Origin: Halorarum halophilum
GTDB taxonomy: Archaea > Halobacteriota > Halobacteria > Halobacteriales > Haloferacaceae
Direction of reading: 5' to 3'
Assembly: GCF_013401515.1 (NCBI RefSeq)
Contig: NZ_CP058529.1
Location: forward strand, 1,612,001 to 1,676,000
DNA length: 64,000 nt
Shown here: one piece after another, positions 1 to 9,926 of the stretch
Layout of the letters: each line of letters starts with the position of its first letter
Numbering within the stretch: position 1 is the first letter of the stretch
Made by a program: the position numbers and the translations under genes
The notes under the pieces: model-generated
What the model was told of the DNA's origin: nothing
The model's database searches: none
The model's input: the letters and a program-made list of their open reading frames with translations, nothing else

Positions 1-88
1 TGCACACCGCCACGTCGCCGTACTCGGGGTCGATGTCCGACTCGTCGAGTCTCACCGGTCCGGTCGCCTCGTGGGTGACTTCGCGCAT
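1..88 (-). CDS. CDGSH-type iron-sulfur domain protein (5' part only)
   Basis: The 29 visible codons start at an ATG (86-88 on the plus strand) and read MREVTHEATGPVRLDE..., ending at GDVAVC where the window stops. This N-terminus, with a short basic/acidic lead, GP and then a GDVAVC segment, resembles small haloarchaeal CDGSH iron-sulfur proteins, in which that Cys would be one of the cluster ligands. The CDGSH signature itself lies outside the window, so the family call is inferred from the N-terminus alone. It is divergent from the potassium channel gene. Confidence 0.45.
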   Translation of the reverse strand, partial: MREVTHEATGPVRLDESDIDPEYGDVAVC

Positions 89-186
89 GGCGGGAGGTCC
101 GGGGGTCGCGGACGTAACCGTGTCGCCGCGATCGGTTGCGGCGAGCGGTGGTGTACACTGATTTGGTCTGCCGGAGTCGACGGGGA

Positions 187-192
187 TTTTAA
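187..192 (+). promoter_or_regulatory. TATA box of the K+ channel gene
   Basis: TTTTAA is centred about 27 nt upstream of the ATG at 216. This is the spacing expected for a leaderless haloarchaeal transcript, and it supports that start codon. Confidence 0.6.
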
Positions 193-215
193 CGGCTGGT
201 CACGCAACGCCCGGT

Positions 216-1838
216 ATGACGAATGCCAGCCGGCGCGTCGTCGAATACTTGCTCGGCGCGCTCGGTCTGATGGTCCTGTTGGCGTTCGTCTACCAGTGGG
301 GACTGTCAACGTTCGAGGGTGCGGAGGTGGACTACGTCCACGCGCTGTACGTCGTCGTGGAGACGTTCACGACGACCGGGTTCGGCCTCGACGTCGAGCG
401 GTGGACGACCGACCGGATGTACCTGTTGATGATCGGGCTCCAGCTCGCTGGGGTCGGGCTCATCTTCCTCGCGCTCCCGGCGGTCATCGTCCCGCTCGTC
501 GACGAGGCGCTCTCCTCCTCCCCGCCCGAATCGGTCGACCTGACCGGCCACGTCGTCATCTGCTCGTTCACCCCGCGCGGGGAGACCCTGGTTCGGGAAC
601 TGGACGCCAACGACCAGCCGTACGCTATCGTCGAGCCCGACCGCGACCGCGCCGTGGAACTCGCGGCCGAGCACTCCGTCGTCCACGGCGACCCGGAGGA
701 CGTGGATACGCTCCGGGCGGCGAGCGCGGCGGACGCACGGGCGCTCGTCGCCGACGCGGACGACGAGACGAACGCGAGCATCGTGCTCTCGGCCCGCGAG
801 GTCTCCGAGGACCTCCGAATCATCAGCCTCGTCGAGAAGGAGGACGTGGCCGACTACCACCGCTACGCCGGAGCCGACGAGGTCGTCTCCCCCCGGCGGG
901 GACTCGGACGGAGCCTCGGCGGGAAGGCGACCCAGATCGTCTCCGACGAACTCGGCGAGGCCGTCGAACTCGGCGAGGATCTGGAGATCGCGGAGTTGCT
1001 GATCCACCGCGATAGCCCGCTCGCCGACAGCACCGTCGCCGAGTCCCGGATCGGCGAACGGACGGGGGCCAACGTCATCGGCGCCTGGGTCCGGGGCGAG
1101 TTCGAGTCGCCGCCCGCCCCCGACCGCGTGCTCGACGAGCACACAGTGATCCTCGTGGCGGGCCGCGAGGAACAGCTCGAGGCGCTGAAACAGCTGACCC
1201 TCTCGGAGACTCGCCGGCACCGGCGGGGGCCGGTCATCGTCGCCGGCTACGGCGTCGTCGGCCGCGCCGCGGCCTCGCAACTCGCGGCCACCGACGACGT
1301 CGTCGTCGTCGACCTCGAGGACAAGGGCGGCGTGGACGTCGTCGGCGACGCGACCGAGCGCTCGACCCTGGAGGAGGCCGGCATCGACGAGGCCCGGAGC
1401 GTCCTCATCACGCTGGGATCGGACACGACGACCGTGTTCGCGGCACTCGCGGTGAAACAGGTCGCCCCGGAGGTGGAGGTCATCGCTCGCGCGAACGACG
1501 CCGAGAGCGTGCCGAAGCTCTACCGCGCCGGCGCCGGCTACGTGCTGGCGCTCTCGACGGTCGCGGGCCGCATGCTCGCCTCCCACCTCCTGGAGGAGGA
1601 GGTGCTCCGGCCGGAGTCGCAGGTCCAGCTCGTCCGCGTCACCGCGCCGAACCTGGGCGGGAGGACGCTCGCCGACGCCGAGGTCCGGGCGAGGACCGGC
1701 TGTTCGGTCGTCGCCATCGAGCGCGACGGCGAGATGCGCGGGGACGTCGGACCGAACACGGTCGTCCGCGAGGACGACACGCTCGTCATCGCCGGGACGG
1801 ACGAGGCGGTAGCACGGTTCAACGAGCGGCTCGCCTGA
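216..1838 (+). CDS. Potassium channel with two tandem RCK (TrkA-N/TrkA-C) domains
   Basis: 540 aa. The N-terminus holds two membrane helices (about residues 10-30 and 68-95) flanking a pore loop whose TTTGFG (52-57) matches a K+ selectivity filter. Two cytoplasmic RCK modules follow (about 108-330 and 337-540), each a Rossmann-like TrkA-N domain plus a TrkA-C domain. The second RCK has an intact nucleotide-binding glycine motif (GYGVVG). The first has a degenerate CSFTPRG in its place. By family knowledge it should be a ligand-gated K+ channel of the MthK type, acting in osmotic and K+ balance at the membrane. The 3' end overlaps the convergent DUF998 gene by 20 bp. Confidence 0.88.
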   Translation: MTNASRRVVEYLLGALGLMVLLAFVYQWGLSTFEGAEVDYVHALYVVVETFTTTGFGLDVERWTTDRMYLLMIGLQLAGVGLIFLALPAVIVPLVDEALSSSPPESVDLTGHVVICSFTPRGETLVRELDANDQPYAIVEPDRDRAVELAAEHSVVHGDPEDVDTLRAASAADARALVADADDETNASIVLSAREVSEDLRIISLVEKEDVADYHRYAGADEVVSPRRGLGRSLGGKATQIVSDELGEAVELGEDLEIAELLIHRDSPLADSTVAESRIGERTGANVIGAWVRGEFESPPAPDRVLDEHTVILVAGREEQLEALKQLTLSETRRHRRGPVIVAGYGVVGRAAASQLAATDDVVVVDLEDKGGVDVVGDATERSTLEEAGIDEARSVLITLGSDTTTVFAALAVKQVAPEVEVIARANDAESVPKLYRAGAGYVLALSTVAGRMLASHLLEEEVLRPESQVQLVRVTAPNLGGRTLADAEVRARTGCSVVAIERDGEMRGDVGPNTVVREDDTLVIAGTDEAVARFNERLA

Positions 1839-2439
1839 TCCGTGACGGGCGGATCGGCGCGACCGGCGACCCCGCGACCGCCCACCCGACGAACAGGAGC
1901 GCGCCGAGGAGTTCCGGGAGCGCCAGCCCCGGCCCGGGTCGAACCCCGGCCAGCCACGCCGCCCACCCGAGCACGTGGACCGCGGCCGCCACGAGCGCGG
2001 CCCGGCCGGTCGGGGACTGTCGGCGCCGAACGCCGTCGGCGACCAGCGTGACCGTGAGCAGGAGGTAGAAGGCGAGCGCCATCGGGAAGTGGAGCGGCGT
2101 GCCGGCCGGAAACGCGCCGACGCCCGCCATCGACAGCATCGCCAGCGCGAACGTGACCGCCGGCACCGGTGACTGTCCGTCCCCCTCACGGTGGAGCGCC
2201 CAGGCGTACGGGAGCGCGAGCAGCCCCCCGCAGATCAGGGCGCCGTTGAAGAGGGGAGCCGTCCCCCCCGCGACCCCGAGATCCGAGAGCGCGTTGGCGG
2301 ACCAGGAGAACCACGGGGCCAGCGCGGTGGCCCCGACGATGGCGAGGACCGTACCGACGCCCGCCGCCGCGCCAACCGCGGCGGCGACGCTGGTCCGCCC
2401 TGGAGTCTGGTCGGTGCGAGCGGTTCCGTCAGAACCCAT
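1819..2439 (-). CDS. DUF998 family integral membrane protein
   Basis: 206 aa. Six hydrophobic segments are visible, and the first carries the W-S-x-N-A-L-S-D-L-G sequence typical of DUF998 (after about residue 45). A basic C-terminal tail (RPSRIRRAAR) follows. No enzymatic motif is seen and the family has no settled function. Its tail is convergent with, and overlaps by 20 bp, the end of the K+ channel gene, so one strand's transcript is antisense to the end of the other. No operon partner is evident. Confidence 0.75.
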   Translation of the reverse strand: MGSDGTARTDQTPGRTSVAAAVGAAAGVGTVLAIVGATALAPWFSWSANALSDLGVAGGTAPLFNGALICGGLLALPYAWALHREGDGQSPVPAVTFALAMLSMAGVGAFPAGTPLHFPMALAFYLLLTVTLVADGVRRRQSPTGRAALVAAAVHVLGWAAWLAGVRPGPGLALPELLGALLFVGWAVAGSPVAPIRPSRIRRAAR

Positions 2440-2588
2440 CGCCTGACGGTGTCAGCCGGGGACGATAGTGATACTGGAACGCCCGGAACCACGTGGACAG
2501 TTTTCCGGCCGACCGCGGACACTTCCTGAGCCGCGGAACCCCCTTCCGGCCCCGCACGCTTTTGCGCGCTCCGCCCCCACGGAGTCCC

Positions 2589-3386
2589 GTGACGCTCTCG
2601 CTCCCGCCGCTCGGCCTTGGTACGTCCAACATCGACGACCGCGAGGAGTGCGCCGAAACGGTCGCACGCGCCCTCGAAGCGGGCTACCGCCACGTCGACA
2701 CCGCACAGATGTACGACAACGAAGCGGGCGTCGGCGAGGGCATCGCCCGCGCGGACGTCCCGCGCGAGGAGGTGGTGCTCGCGACGAAGATCGAACCGGG
2801 GAACCTCGCGTACGACGACGCGAAGCGCACCGCCCGCGAGTCGCTCGACCGACTCGGCGTCGACTCGGTCGACATGCTGTACGTCCACTGGCCCACCAAG
2901 GCGTACGACCCCGAGGAAACGCTTCAGGCGATGGACGAACTCCGCGAGGAGGGGGTCTGTGACCACGTCTGCCTGTCGAACTTCACGCCGGACCTGCTCG
3001 ACGAGGCGCACGACCTGCTGGACTCGCCGGTCGCCGCCCACCAGGTCGAGTGCCACCCGCGCTTCCGTCAGGACGAACTCCGCGCGTACGCCCGGGAACA
3101 CGGCCATCACCTGGTCGGCTACTCCCCGCTCGGACGCGGCGACCTGCTCGACGACCCGGACATCTCGGAGATCGCCGACGAGCACGACACCACGGCCGCA
3201 GCTGTCTGTCTGGCGTGGGCGTTCGCCCAGGACGCCCTCGTTCCCATCCCCAAGGGACGGGGCGACCACGTGGAGGCGAACCTGGCGGCGCGGGAAGTGG
3301 AGCTCGACGAGGCGGCCCTCGAGCGCATCGACGGCCTGGCGGAGGAGCGGTTCGTCGACCCGGACTCGGCCGCCTGGAACCGGTGA
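2589..3386 (+). CDS. Aldo/keto reductase, short AKR3/AKR5-like type
   Basis: 265 aa from a GTG at 2589. A longer in-frame extension exists, but the GTG sits about 27 nt after the T-rich element GCTTTTGC (2559-2566), and the protein then begins directly at the first beta strand (LPPLGLGT). The (alpha/beta)8 barrel has the AKR catalytic set: Asp in HVDTAQMY, the Tyr of that motif, Lys in ATKI and His in YVHWP. The C-terminal VPIPKG motif binds the NADP phosphate. It should reduce a sugar, aldehyde or ketone with NADPH in the cytoplasm. The substrate cannot be read from sequence. It is monocistronic. Confidence 0.87.
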   Translation: MTLSLPPLGLGTSNIDDREECAETVARALEAGYRHVDTAQMYDNEAGVGEGIARADVPREEVVLATKIEPGNLAYDDAKRTARESLDRLGVDSVDMLYVHWPTKAYDPEETLQAMDELREEGVCDHVCLSNFTPDLLDEAHDLLDSPVAAHQVECHPRFRQDELRAYAREHGHHLVGYSPLGRGDLLDDPDISEIADEHDTTAAAVCLAWAFAQDALVPIPKGRGDHVEANLAAREVELDEAALERIDGLAEERFVDPDSAAWNR

Positions 3387-3441
3387 TCGGCGAGCGGGGG
3401 ATCGGGTCGGCTACCGGCGGGTCGGCTCCTCCCTTCCGACG

Positions 3442-4602
3442 CTAATCGTCGCCGAACCGACCCTCCGACCTGCCGCCCGGCATCGTCTCGTCGCTCGACG
3501 TCGCGCCCTCGACCGGCGCGGTCGGCGCCATCGACCCGTTCCCCTCGATCGACCGCACGTCGTCCCGCATCGTGACGACCCGCTGTGGGAACGGGATCTC
3601 GATCCCCGCCTCCCGGAGCCCGTCGTAGATGCCGCGGTTCAGCCGGTGGGTCGCCTTCGCGTTCCTCGTTGGCGAGGCGACCCAGCAGAGCAGTTCGTAC
3701 CGGAGCGCCGAGTCGCCGAACGAGCGGAAGCGCATCCGCGGCCGCGGCGAGTCGAGGACGAGCGACTCGTCCGCCGCGACGTCGAGCACGAGCGACTCGA
3801 ACTCGTCGAGGTCGGTGCCGTAGGCGACGCCGATCGGCACCCGGATGCGACGGCGGCGGCCGGGCGCGGACTGGTTGATCACCTTCGCGGCGTTGAGCAC
3901 GGAGTTGGGGACGGTGACGAGCACCTCGTCGCGGGTCTGGAGCGTCGTCGAGCGGACGCCGACCTTCACGACCGTGCCGGCCTCGCCCGAGTCGAGTTCG
4001 ACGTAGTCGCCGACGCGGTAGGTGTCGTCGAAGTAGAGGGCGATGCCGCCGAAGAAGTTGGCGACGGTGTCCTTCGCGGCGAAGCCGACCGCGATGCCGG
4101 CGATGCCGGCGCCCGCGAGCAGCGGCGAGACGTCGATCTCCCAGATGGAGAGGGTGATCGCCAGCGCGCCCACGAGGACGACCAGCGTCCAGACGTTGGA
4201 GATGACCGGCGCGAAGTCGTAGCGGGCGCCGGACTCCTGGAGGTAGCCGACCGTCCGGTTCACCACGCCGTTGAGCGCCCAGGCCCACAGCAGGACGACC
4301 GTCGTGAGGGCGGGGCGACCGAAGTAGAACTCGAGGGCTTCGGCTGAAACGGGCACCGCGGCGACGACGCCCGGGATCCGCGTGAGCGCGAAGACCCCGA
4401 CGAGCGCGAAGGTGAGCACGAGCGGGAGCCTGAGCGATTCGAGCACGAGTTCGTCCAGTTCCGTCTCCGTCCGGGCGACCGCGTGCCGCGCGACCCTGAC
4501 GAGGACGACCTCCGTGACTACGGCCGCGCCGAGGGAGGCGACGAGCACGAGGGCCGCCGCCTGCCACGGCGGGAGGGCGTTCAGCGTCGTGACGAGATTC
4601 AT
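3442..4602 (-). CDS. MscS-family small-conductance mechanosensitive channel
   Basis: 386 aa from the ATG at 4602 (MNLVTTLN...). A longer start at 4644 is possible, but a TATATG box lies about 27 nt upstream of 4602. N-terminal membrane helices are followed by the pore-lining helix with the Gly/Ala pattern LLAGAGIAGIAVGFAAKD and then the MscS beta domain (VGDYVELDSGEAGTVVKV), where the loop after TVPNSVL is diagnostic. It should release solutes on hypo-osmotic shock. The C-terminal 40 residues are a poorly conserved charged tail. Confidence 0.9.
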   Translation of the reverse strand: MNLVTTLNALPPWQAAALVLVASLGAAVVTEVVLVRVARHAVARTETELDELVLESLRLPLVLTFALVGVFALTRIPGVVAAVPVSAEALEFYFGRPALTTVVLLWAWALNGVVNRTVGYLQESGARYDFAPVISNVWTLVVLVGALAITLSIWEIDVSPLLAGAGIAGIAVGFAAKDTVANFFGGIALYFDDTYRVGDYVELDSGEAGTVVKVGVRSTTLQTRDEVLVTVPNSVLNAAKVINQSAPGRRRRIRVPIGVAYGTDLDEFESLVLDVAADESLVLDSPRPRMRFRSFGDSALRYELLCWVASPTRNAKATHRLNRGIYDGLREAGIEIPFPQRVVTMRDDVRSIEGNGSMAPTAPVEGATSSDETMPGGRSEGRFGDD

Positions 4603-4625
4603 GCCGCTCGGAAGCCGGCTGAGGA

Positions 4626-4631
4626 CATATA
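4626..4631 (-). promoter_or_regulatory. TATA box of the MscS gene
   Basis: TATATG on the minus strand, about 27 nt before the ATG at 4602. It fits a leaderless promoter and favours the shorter start. Confidence 0.55.
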
Positions 4632-4697
4632 CCTTCCCCGTCACGTCCGCCGTTCTCGTTCCGTCCCCTTATCCGTGATTCCGCACAACTCCACGCC

Positions 4698-5192
4698 GTG
4701 TACCGAACGGGACACGTCGGCGTGTCGCTGTCGCTGTTCGCGCCGGTCGGCTACTGGCTGGTCACCAGCGGATACATCGCGCTCGCGGCCCTGGTCGGCG
4801 CGACGTTCGTGGCGCTGGCGATGCTGCCGGACTGTGACCACCGCCTCCCGGGGGTCTCTCACCGCGGGCCGACCCACTCGCTGTTGTTCGCCGCGCTTGT
4901 CGGGGGCGCCTTCGCGTACCTCGGCGCGCAGGTCGAGCCGGTGCTGGACGTGGCGGTCCCGGCCGGACTCTCCATGTCCGGCTTCGGCTTCCTGCTCGGG
5001 TTCGGGTCGGTGCTGGCGCACCTCCTTGCGGACGTGATCACGCCGATGGGGGTGAACTTCCTGTGGCCGCACCCGCACCGGTCGTCGCTGAACGTCGTCC
5101 CGTCGAAGGATCCGACGTGGAACGTCGGGCTGTTCGTCATCGGCGTCGTCTCGACCGGGTGGTCGATGGGGCACGCCTTCGGGTTGTTGTGA
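4698..5192 (+). CDS. YdjM-like membrane-bound metal-dependent hydrolase
   Basis: 164 aa from GTG 4698. The protein has four hydrophobic helices and the conserved metal-ligand clusters of the YdjM/PF04307 family: an early HxG (RTGHVGVS), PDCDHRLPGVSHRGPTHS (about residues 40-60) and HLLADVITPMGV (about 108-119). Related bacterial proteins are inner-membrane and sometimes LexA-controlled. The actual substrate is unknown. The gene is divergent from the MscS gene, with about 95 bp between the two starts, which must hold both promoters. Confidence 0.8.
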   Translation: MYRTGHVGVSLSLFAPVGYWLVTSGYIALAALVGATFVALAMLPDCDHRLPGVSHRGPTHSLLFAALVGGAFAYLGAQVEPVLDVAVPAGLSMSGFGFLLGFGSVLAHLLADVITPMGVNFLWPHPHRSSLNVVPSKDPTWNVGLFVIGVVSTGWSMGHAFGLL

Positions 5193-5265
5193 GTACGAAC
5201 TTCGGGTTCGGACGTCGCTGCCCGGTCGAGTGCTCGTAATAGTCGGGTACCGCTCTTACGGCTGC

Positions 5266-5922
5266 TTACTCCGCCACGTCCTCGAGCGCGAACGAGCTGT
5301 AATCGATCTCCCCCGCCCGCTCGTACCGGAGCATCTGGACCCCCGTGCTCGACGTCTCGACGTCCGTCAGTTCGAGGGCCGCGGGGATCGTCCCGTCGCC
5401 GAACAGCCGCTTTCCGTCCCCCAGGACCAGGGGGAACACCCAGATCCAGAACTCGTCGACGAGGTCGTGTGCGAGCAGCGTCTGGATCAGGTCGCTGCTC
5501 CCCTGCACCATGATCGTGTCCCCGCGCTCCGTCTCGAGGTCCTCGACGGCCTCCGCGACGTCGCCCGAGAGGAGCGTCGAGTTGTTCCACTCCACCGCGT
5601 CGAGGGTCCTGGAGGCGACGTACTTCGGCATGCTGTTCAGTTTCGTCGCCACGGGATCGCCCTCCGCGTCGACGTTGGGCCAGTGCGCGGCGAAGATCTC
5701 GTACGTCCGCCTGCCGAGCAGCAGCGCGTCGGCCTCGGCGAACTGATCGTCCATGATCTCGCCCATCTTATCGTCCCAGTAGTCGACCGTCCACCCTCCG
5801 TGCTCGAAGCCGCCGTCGCGGTCCTCGTCGGGACCACCCGGTGCCTGCATCACGCCGTCGAGCGTGAGGAACGTTCCGACGACGAGCTTTCCGGCCGATT
5901 CGTTCGGGTGATCATCGCTCAT
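5266..5922 (-). CDS. Dihydrofolate reductase-like (RibD C-terminal domain) protein
   Basis: 218 aa. A single RibD-C/DHFR-like fold is visible: VGTFLTLDGVMQAPGGP at the first strand, ALLLGRRTYEIF (about residues 65-76), YVASRTLD, and the nucleotide-binding IMVQGSSDLIQTLL (about 138-151). The spacing matches the stand-alone RibD-C proteins that are common in bacteria and haloarchaea and presumably bind NAD(P)H. There is no deaminase domain, so it is not a full riboflavin RibD. Its physiological substrate is not known. It is transcribed convergently with the YdjM-like gene. Confidence 0.82.
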   Translation of the reverse strand: MSDDHPNESAGKLVVGTFLTLDGVMQAPGGPDEDRDGGFEHGGWTVDYWDDKMGEIMDDQFAEADALLLGRRTYEIFAAHWPNVDAEGDPVATKLNSMPKYVASRTLDAVEWNNSTLLSGDVAEAVEDLETERGDTIMVQGSSDLIQTLLAHDLVDEFWIWVFPLVLGDGKRLFGDGTIPAALELTDVETSSTGVQMLRYERAGEIDYSSFALEDVAE

Positions 5923-6167
5923 GCATCCGACTAACGTGAGAACGGGCGATAGCTGTACCGTCCACCAAGCGATTCACGGGGCGTTTCCCGGAAGCGTCGT
6001 GAACCGAGCGGTCGAATCGTGAACTGAACAGTCGAACGGGTCGGTAGCGAGCGACGCCACACAGCCGCATCGAGCCGAACCGAACCCGGCCAAGCGGGCG
6101 AAGCGCCACCCGACGGGGAGGGCCGACGCTTTAAGCCACATCTCCGCGAACCCACGGGACGGTACGC

Positions 6168-6764
6168 ATGAGCGACGACACCTCCCCCGAACCCCGACTG
6201 AACGACGACGCCCAGCGACGGTTCCCCGTCCCCGACTACGACGACGTCCCCGAGGACCTGCGGGACCGGATCGCCGAGGAGACCGAGCGCGCCGGCTTCA
6301 CGCCGAACGTGTTCGCCGCGCTCGCGTACAAGCCGAGCCACTTCCGGGCGTTCATGGCCTACCACGACGCGCTCGTCGACGACACGGAGCTCGACCGCGA
6401 GGAGGTGGAGATGATCGTCGTCGCCGTCTCCGGCCGGAACCACTGCCTCTACTGCAACGTCGCCCACGGCGCGCTCGTCCGCATCTACGCGAAGGACCCC
6501 GCGCTCGCGGACCAGCTCGTCTCGAACTACCGCACTGCCGACGTGAGCGACCAGCGGATGGCGATGCTGGACGTGGCGGTGAAGCTCACCGAGGAGCCCG
6601 ATGGGGTGACGACCGACGACCTCGACATGCTCGTGGAGGCGGGCTACAGCGAGGAGGAGGTGTGGGACATCGGCGCCGTCGCCGCGTTCTTCAACCTCAG
6701 CAACCGGATGGCGACGTTCGCCGACTGGCGACCGAACGAGGAGTTCTACACGCTCGGCAGGTAG
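6168..6764 (+). CDS. AhpD-like carboxymuconolactone decarboxylase family peroxidase-related protein
   Basis: 198 aa. The helical CMD domain carries the redox motif C93-L-Y-C96 followed by His100, the AhpD-type arrangement, preceded by the usual acidic helix (REEVEMIVVAVSGRN). Proteins of this type act as thiol-based peroxidases or oxidoreductases. A TTTAAG box at 6130-6135 would place transcription start a few bases before the ATG. The gene stands alone between convergent and divergent neighbours. The peroxidase role is from family knowledge, not demonstrated here. Confidence 0.83.
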   Translation: MSDDTSPEPRLNDDAQRRFPVPDYDDVPEDLRDRIAEETERAGFTPNVFAALAYKPSHFRAFMAYHDALVDDTELDREEVEMIVVAVSGRNHCLYCNVAHGALVRIYAKDPALADQLVSNYRTADVSDQRMAMLDVAVKLTEEPDGVTTDDLDMLVEAGYSEEEVWDIGAVAAFFNLSNRMATFADWRPNEEFYTLGR

Positions 6765-6822
6765 CCGTCGCTCGCGAGCGCGTGGACCGTCGGAAGGGAA
6801 GCGCGACCTGCGGTCGGTCGTC

Positions 6823-7020
6823 TCAGGCCGAGTCCGCCTCGTACGGGTCGGGCACCGCGGCGATGAGGTCGAGCGGGTCCGCGTCGCCCTCGACGGTCAC
6901 GGTGTCCGTCTCCTCGTCCGCGGACGCGTCCTCAACGCCCTCGACCTCGCGCAGGGCGTTCTCGACGTTCTCCTCGCACCCGCTGCAGGTCATCCCGGTG
7001 ACGCGAAGGTTCGTCGTCAT
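6823..7020 (-). CDS. Heavy-metal-associated (HMA) domain copper chaperone
   Basis: 65 aa, essentially one HMA ferredoxin-like domain. GMTCSGC (residues 9-15) supplies the two Cys that bind Cu(I), and the body then follows the beta-alpha-beta-beta-alpha-beta pattern with an acidic surface. The start was chosen as the ATG at 7020, immediately before the domain; an upstream in-frame extension has no homologous look. It is divergent from copA, with 181 bp between starts. The pairing suggests a CopZ-like chaperone that delivers Cu(I) to CopA. Confidence 0.88.
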   Translation of the reverse strand: MTTNLRVTGMTCSGCEENVENALREVEGVEDASADEETDTVTVEGDADPLDLIAAVPDPYEADSA

Positions 7021-7201
7021 GGGCGACAGTAGGCGCCGTGGACTCAAGCGAGTTACGGTCCGGCCGGTCGTCCGAACGCGGAGCCGGTTTCGTTCGTAAT
7101 GTCGAGCATGCCCCCCACCCGAGGAATCCAAAGCAACGTCTGCTCTTACCCCCACCCTCGAAGGGACAACGTGCTTGAATGGGGAGCCCCTAGGGCTAGC
7201 C

Positions 7202-9781
7202 ATGAACGACAGGGACCGGGTGACGATCGAGATACGGGGCATGACGTGCGCGAACTGCTCTGCCACCATCGAGGACGCGCTCGCGGACCTCGAGGGCGTC
7301 TCGGCGGACGTGAACTACGCGACCGACGAGGCGACGGTCGAGTACGACCCCGAGCGAACCCCCCTCGCGGCGGTGTTCGACGCGATCGAGGGTGCCGGCT
7401 ACGAACCGATCGCCGAGACGGTCAACGTGGGCATCACCGGGATGACCTGCGCGAACTGCTCGGCCACCATCGAGGACGCCGTCGGCGGGTTGCCGGGCGT
7501 GCTCTCGGTCGACGCGAACTACGCGACCGACGAGGCGACCGTCCGGTACGCCCCGTCGGCGACCTCCCGGGCCGCCGTCTACGACGCCATCGAGGACGCT
7601 GGTTACGAACCCGTGCGCGACGAGGGCGGGGAGGCCGACGAGTCGGAGCGCCGCGACGCCGCCCGCAAGTCGGAGATCCGCCGACAGCTCAGGTTGACGC
7701 TGTTCGGCGCCGCGCTGGCGACGCCGCTGCTCGTCATGCTCGGCCTGGAACTGTTCGCCCCCGGGACGGTTCCGGAACAGGTTCCGGGCACGGGCCTCCC
7801 GTTCGGCTGGGTCGCGTTCGCGCTCGCGACGCCCGTCCAGGTCGTGCTCGGCAAGCCGTTCTACGAGAACTCCTACAAGGCGCTCGTCAGGAACCGGCGC
7901 GCGAACATGGACGTGCTCATCGCGCTCGGCTCGACGACGGCGTACGGCTACTCCGTCGTCGCCCTGCTCGGCGTGCTCCCCGAGGCGGGGCTGTACTTCG
8001 ACACGGCCGCGCTCATCCTCGTGTTCATCACGCTCGGCAACTACCTCGAGGCGCGCTCGAAGGGCCAGGCGAGCGAGGCGCTCCGCTCGCTGCTGGAGAT
8101 GGAGGCCGAGACGGCGACGGTCGTCAGAGAAGATGGCACCGAGGAGGAGGTCCCGCTGGAGGACGTCCAGGTCGGCGACCGCCTGAAGGTCCGGCCCGGC
8201 GAGAAGATCCCGACGGACGGCGTCGTCCGTGAGGGCGAGTCGGCCGTCGACGAGTCGATGGTCACCGGCGAGTCGATGCCGGTCGGGAAGGAGGCGGGCG
8301 ACGAGGTCATCGGCTCGACCGTGAACGAGAACGGGGTGCTCGTCGTCGAGGCGACGAAGGTCGGCGAGGAGACGGCCATCCAGCAGATCGTCAAGCGGGT
8401 GAAGGAGGCGCAGGCCCGCCAGCCGGAGATCCAGAACGTCGCCGACCGCATCTCGGCGTACTTCGTCCCCGCGGTCATCGGCAACGCGGTCCTCTGGGGC
8501 GCGGTCTGGTTCCTCTTCCCCGAGGCGCTGGCCGGGTTCGTCGGCGGCCTGCCGCTGTGGGGGCTCGCGGCCGGCGGGCCGGGCGCCGTCGGCGCGACGG
8601 AGTTCGCCGTGCTCGTGTTCGCCTCCGCGGTGCTCATCGCCTGCCCCTGCGCGCTCGGCCTGGCGACGCCGGCGGCGACGATGGTCGGGACGAGCATCGG
8701 CGCCCAGCACGGCGTCCTGTTCGAGGGCGGGGATATCCTCGAACGGGTGAAGGACGTCGAGGCGGTCGTCTTCGACAAGACCGGGACGCTCACAGAGGGC
8801 GAGATGACGCTCACCGACGCCCGGGTCGTCACGCCCGCAGCGGACGGCGCGGTTCCCTCCGACGCCGAGGCCGACGTGCCGGCGGACGTCACCAAGGAGT
8901 TCCTGCTCGAGGTCGCTGCGACCGCCGAGAGCGGCAGCGAGCACCCCATCGGCGAGGCGATCGTCGCCGGGGCCCGCGAACGCGGCACCCGGGTCGGCGA
9001 CCTCGACGTGCTCCAGAACGTCTCCGGCCGGGGCATCCGCGGACGGACCGAGCACGGGACGGTCGTCGTCGGCAAGCCCGACCTGCTCGCCGACGAGGGG
9101 GTCGAGACGGACCCCGCGCGCGACGCGATGGCGGACCTCGAGGAGGAGGGGAAGACGGCGGTCCTCGTCGCGCTCGACGGCGAACTCCTCGGCGTCCTCG
9201 CGGTCGCCGACGAGGTGAAGCCGAGCGCGCGCGAGGCCGTCTCCGCGCTCCGGGAGCGCGACGTGACGGTCCACATGATCACCGGCGACAACGAGCGCAC
9301 CGCCCGCGCGGTCGCCCGCGAGGTCGGCATCGACGAGGCGAACGTCCGGGCCGGGGTGCTCCCCGAGGACAAGGCCGACGCCGTCGAGGCCATCCAGGCC
9401 GACGGCTCGCGGGCGATGATGGTGGGCGACGGCGTCAACGACGCGCCGGCGCTCGCGACCGCCTTCGTCGGCGTCGCCATCGGTTCGGGCACCGACGTGG
9501 CCATCGAGGCCGCCGACGTGACGCTGATGCGCTCGGACCCCCGCGACGTGGTGAAGGCCATCAACGTCTCCGAGGGGACGCTGACGAAGATCAAGCAGAA
9601 CCTGTTCTGGGCGCTCGGCTACAACACGGCGATGATTCCCCTCGCCTCGCTCGGCCTGCTCCAGCCGGTGCTCGCGGCCGGGGCGATGGCGTTCTCCTCG
9701 GTGTCGGTGCTGACGAACAGCATGCTGTTCCGGAACTACGACCCGGACGAGCGCTACCGGCTGCTCGGCCGGTTCCGATAG
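7202..9781 (+). CDS. copA: Copper-exporting P-type ATPase CopA
   Basis: 859 aa. Two N-terminal HMA domains, each with GMTCANC, occupy about residues 10-75 and 80-145. The P1B ATPase core has the actuator motif VTGES, the transmembrane metal motif [10 protein letters not shown], the phosphorylated Asp in DKTGTLTEG, the nucleotide-binding SEHPIGEAI and the hinge GDGVNDAPA. In the last two helices YN and MAFSS match the Cu(I) signature of the P1B-1 group. It should pump Cu(I) out of the cell. The ATG at 7202 is preferred over a TTG 27 nt upstream. A short palindrome (AGCCC-CTA-GGGCT, 7185-7197) just before the start could be an operator. Confidence 0.95.
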   Translation: MNDRDRVTIEIRGMTCANCSATIEDALADLEGVSADVNYATDEATVEYDPERTPLAAVFDAIEGAGYEPIAETVNVGITGMTCANCSATIEDAVGGLPGVLSVDANYATDEATVRYAPSATSRAAVYDAIEDAGYEPVRDEGGEADESERRDAARKSEIRRQLRLTLFGAALATPLLVMLGLELFAPGTVPEQVPGTGLPFGWVAFALATPVQVVLGKPFYENSYKALVRNRRANMDVLIALGSTTAYGYSVVALLGVLPEAGLYFDTAALILVFITLGNYLEARSKGQASEALRSLLEMEAETATVVREDGTEEEVPLEDVQVGDRLKVRPGEKIPTDGVVREGESAVDESMVTGESMPVGKEAGDEVIGSTVNENGVLVVEATKVGEETAIQQIVKRVKEAQARQPEIQNVADRISAYFVPAVIGNAVLWGAVWFLFPEALAGFVGGLPLWGLAAGGPGAVGATEFAVLVFASAVLIACPCALGLATPAATMVGTSIGAQHGVLFEGGDILERVKDVEAVVFDKTGTLTEGEMTLTDARVVTPAADGAVPSDAEADVPADVTKEFLLEVAATAESGSEHPIGEAIVAGARERGTRVGDLDVLQNVSGRGIRGRTEHGTVVVGKPDLLADEGVETDPARDAMADLEEEGKTAVLVALDGELLGVLAVADEVKPSAREAVSALRERDVTVHMITGDNERTARAVAREVGIDEANVRAGVLPEDKADAVEAIQADGSRAMMVGDGVNDAPALATAFVGVAIGSGTDVAIEAADVTLMRSDPRDVVKAINVSEGTLTKIKQNLFWALGYNTAMIPLASLGLLQPVLAAGAMAFSSVSVLTNSMLFRNYDPDERYRLLGRFR

Positions 9782-9926
9782 CGGTCGTTCGCGGGCGGTT
9801 TCTCGGTGTGAGTCGGGACGACGCGACCGTTACGGGTGAGAAGGGAGACGACGCGACGACTCGATCGCTTCGATACGGGCGGAGCCGCACGAGCGACCGC
9901 GAGTGCGGTTCGAAGAACCGTCGAAC

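Noticed and set aside
6823-7269. 148-residue version of the HMA protein
   Set aside because: The first 83 residues would overlap the copA start and have no HMA-family resemblance; the 65-residue form is a complete domain.
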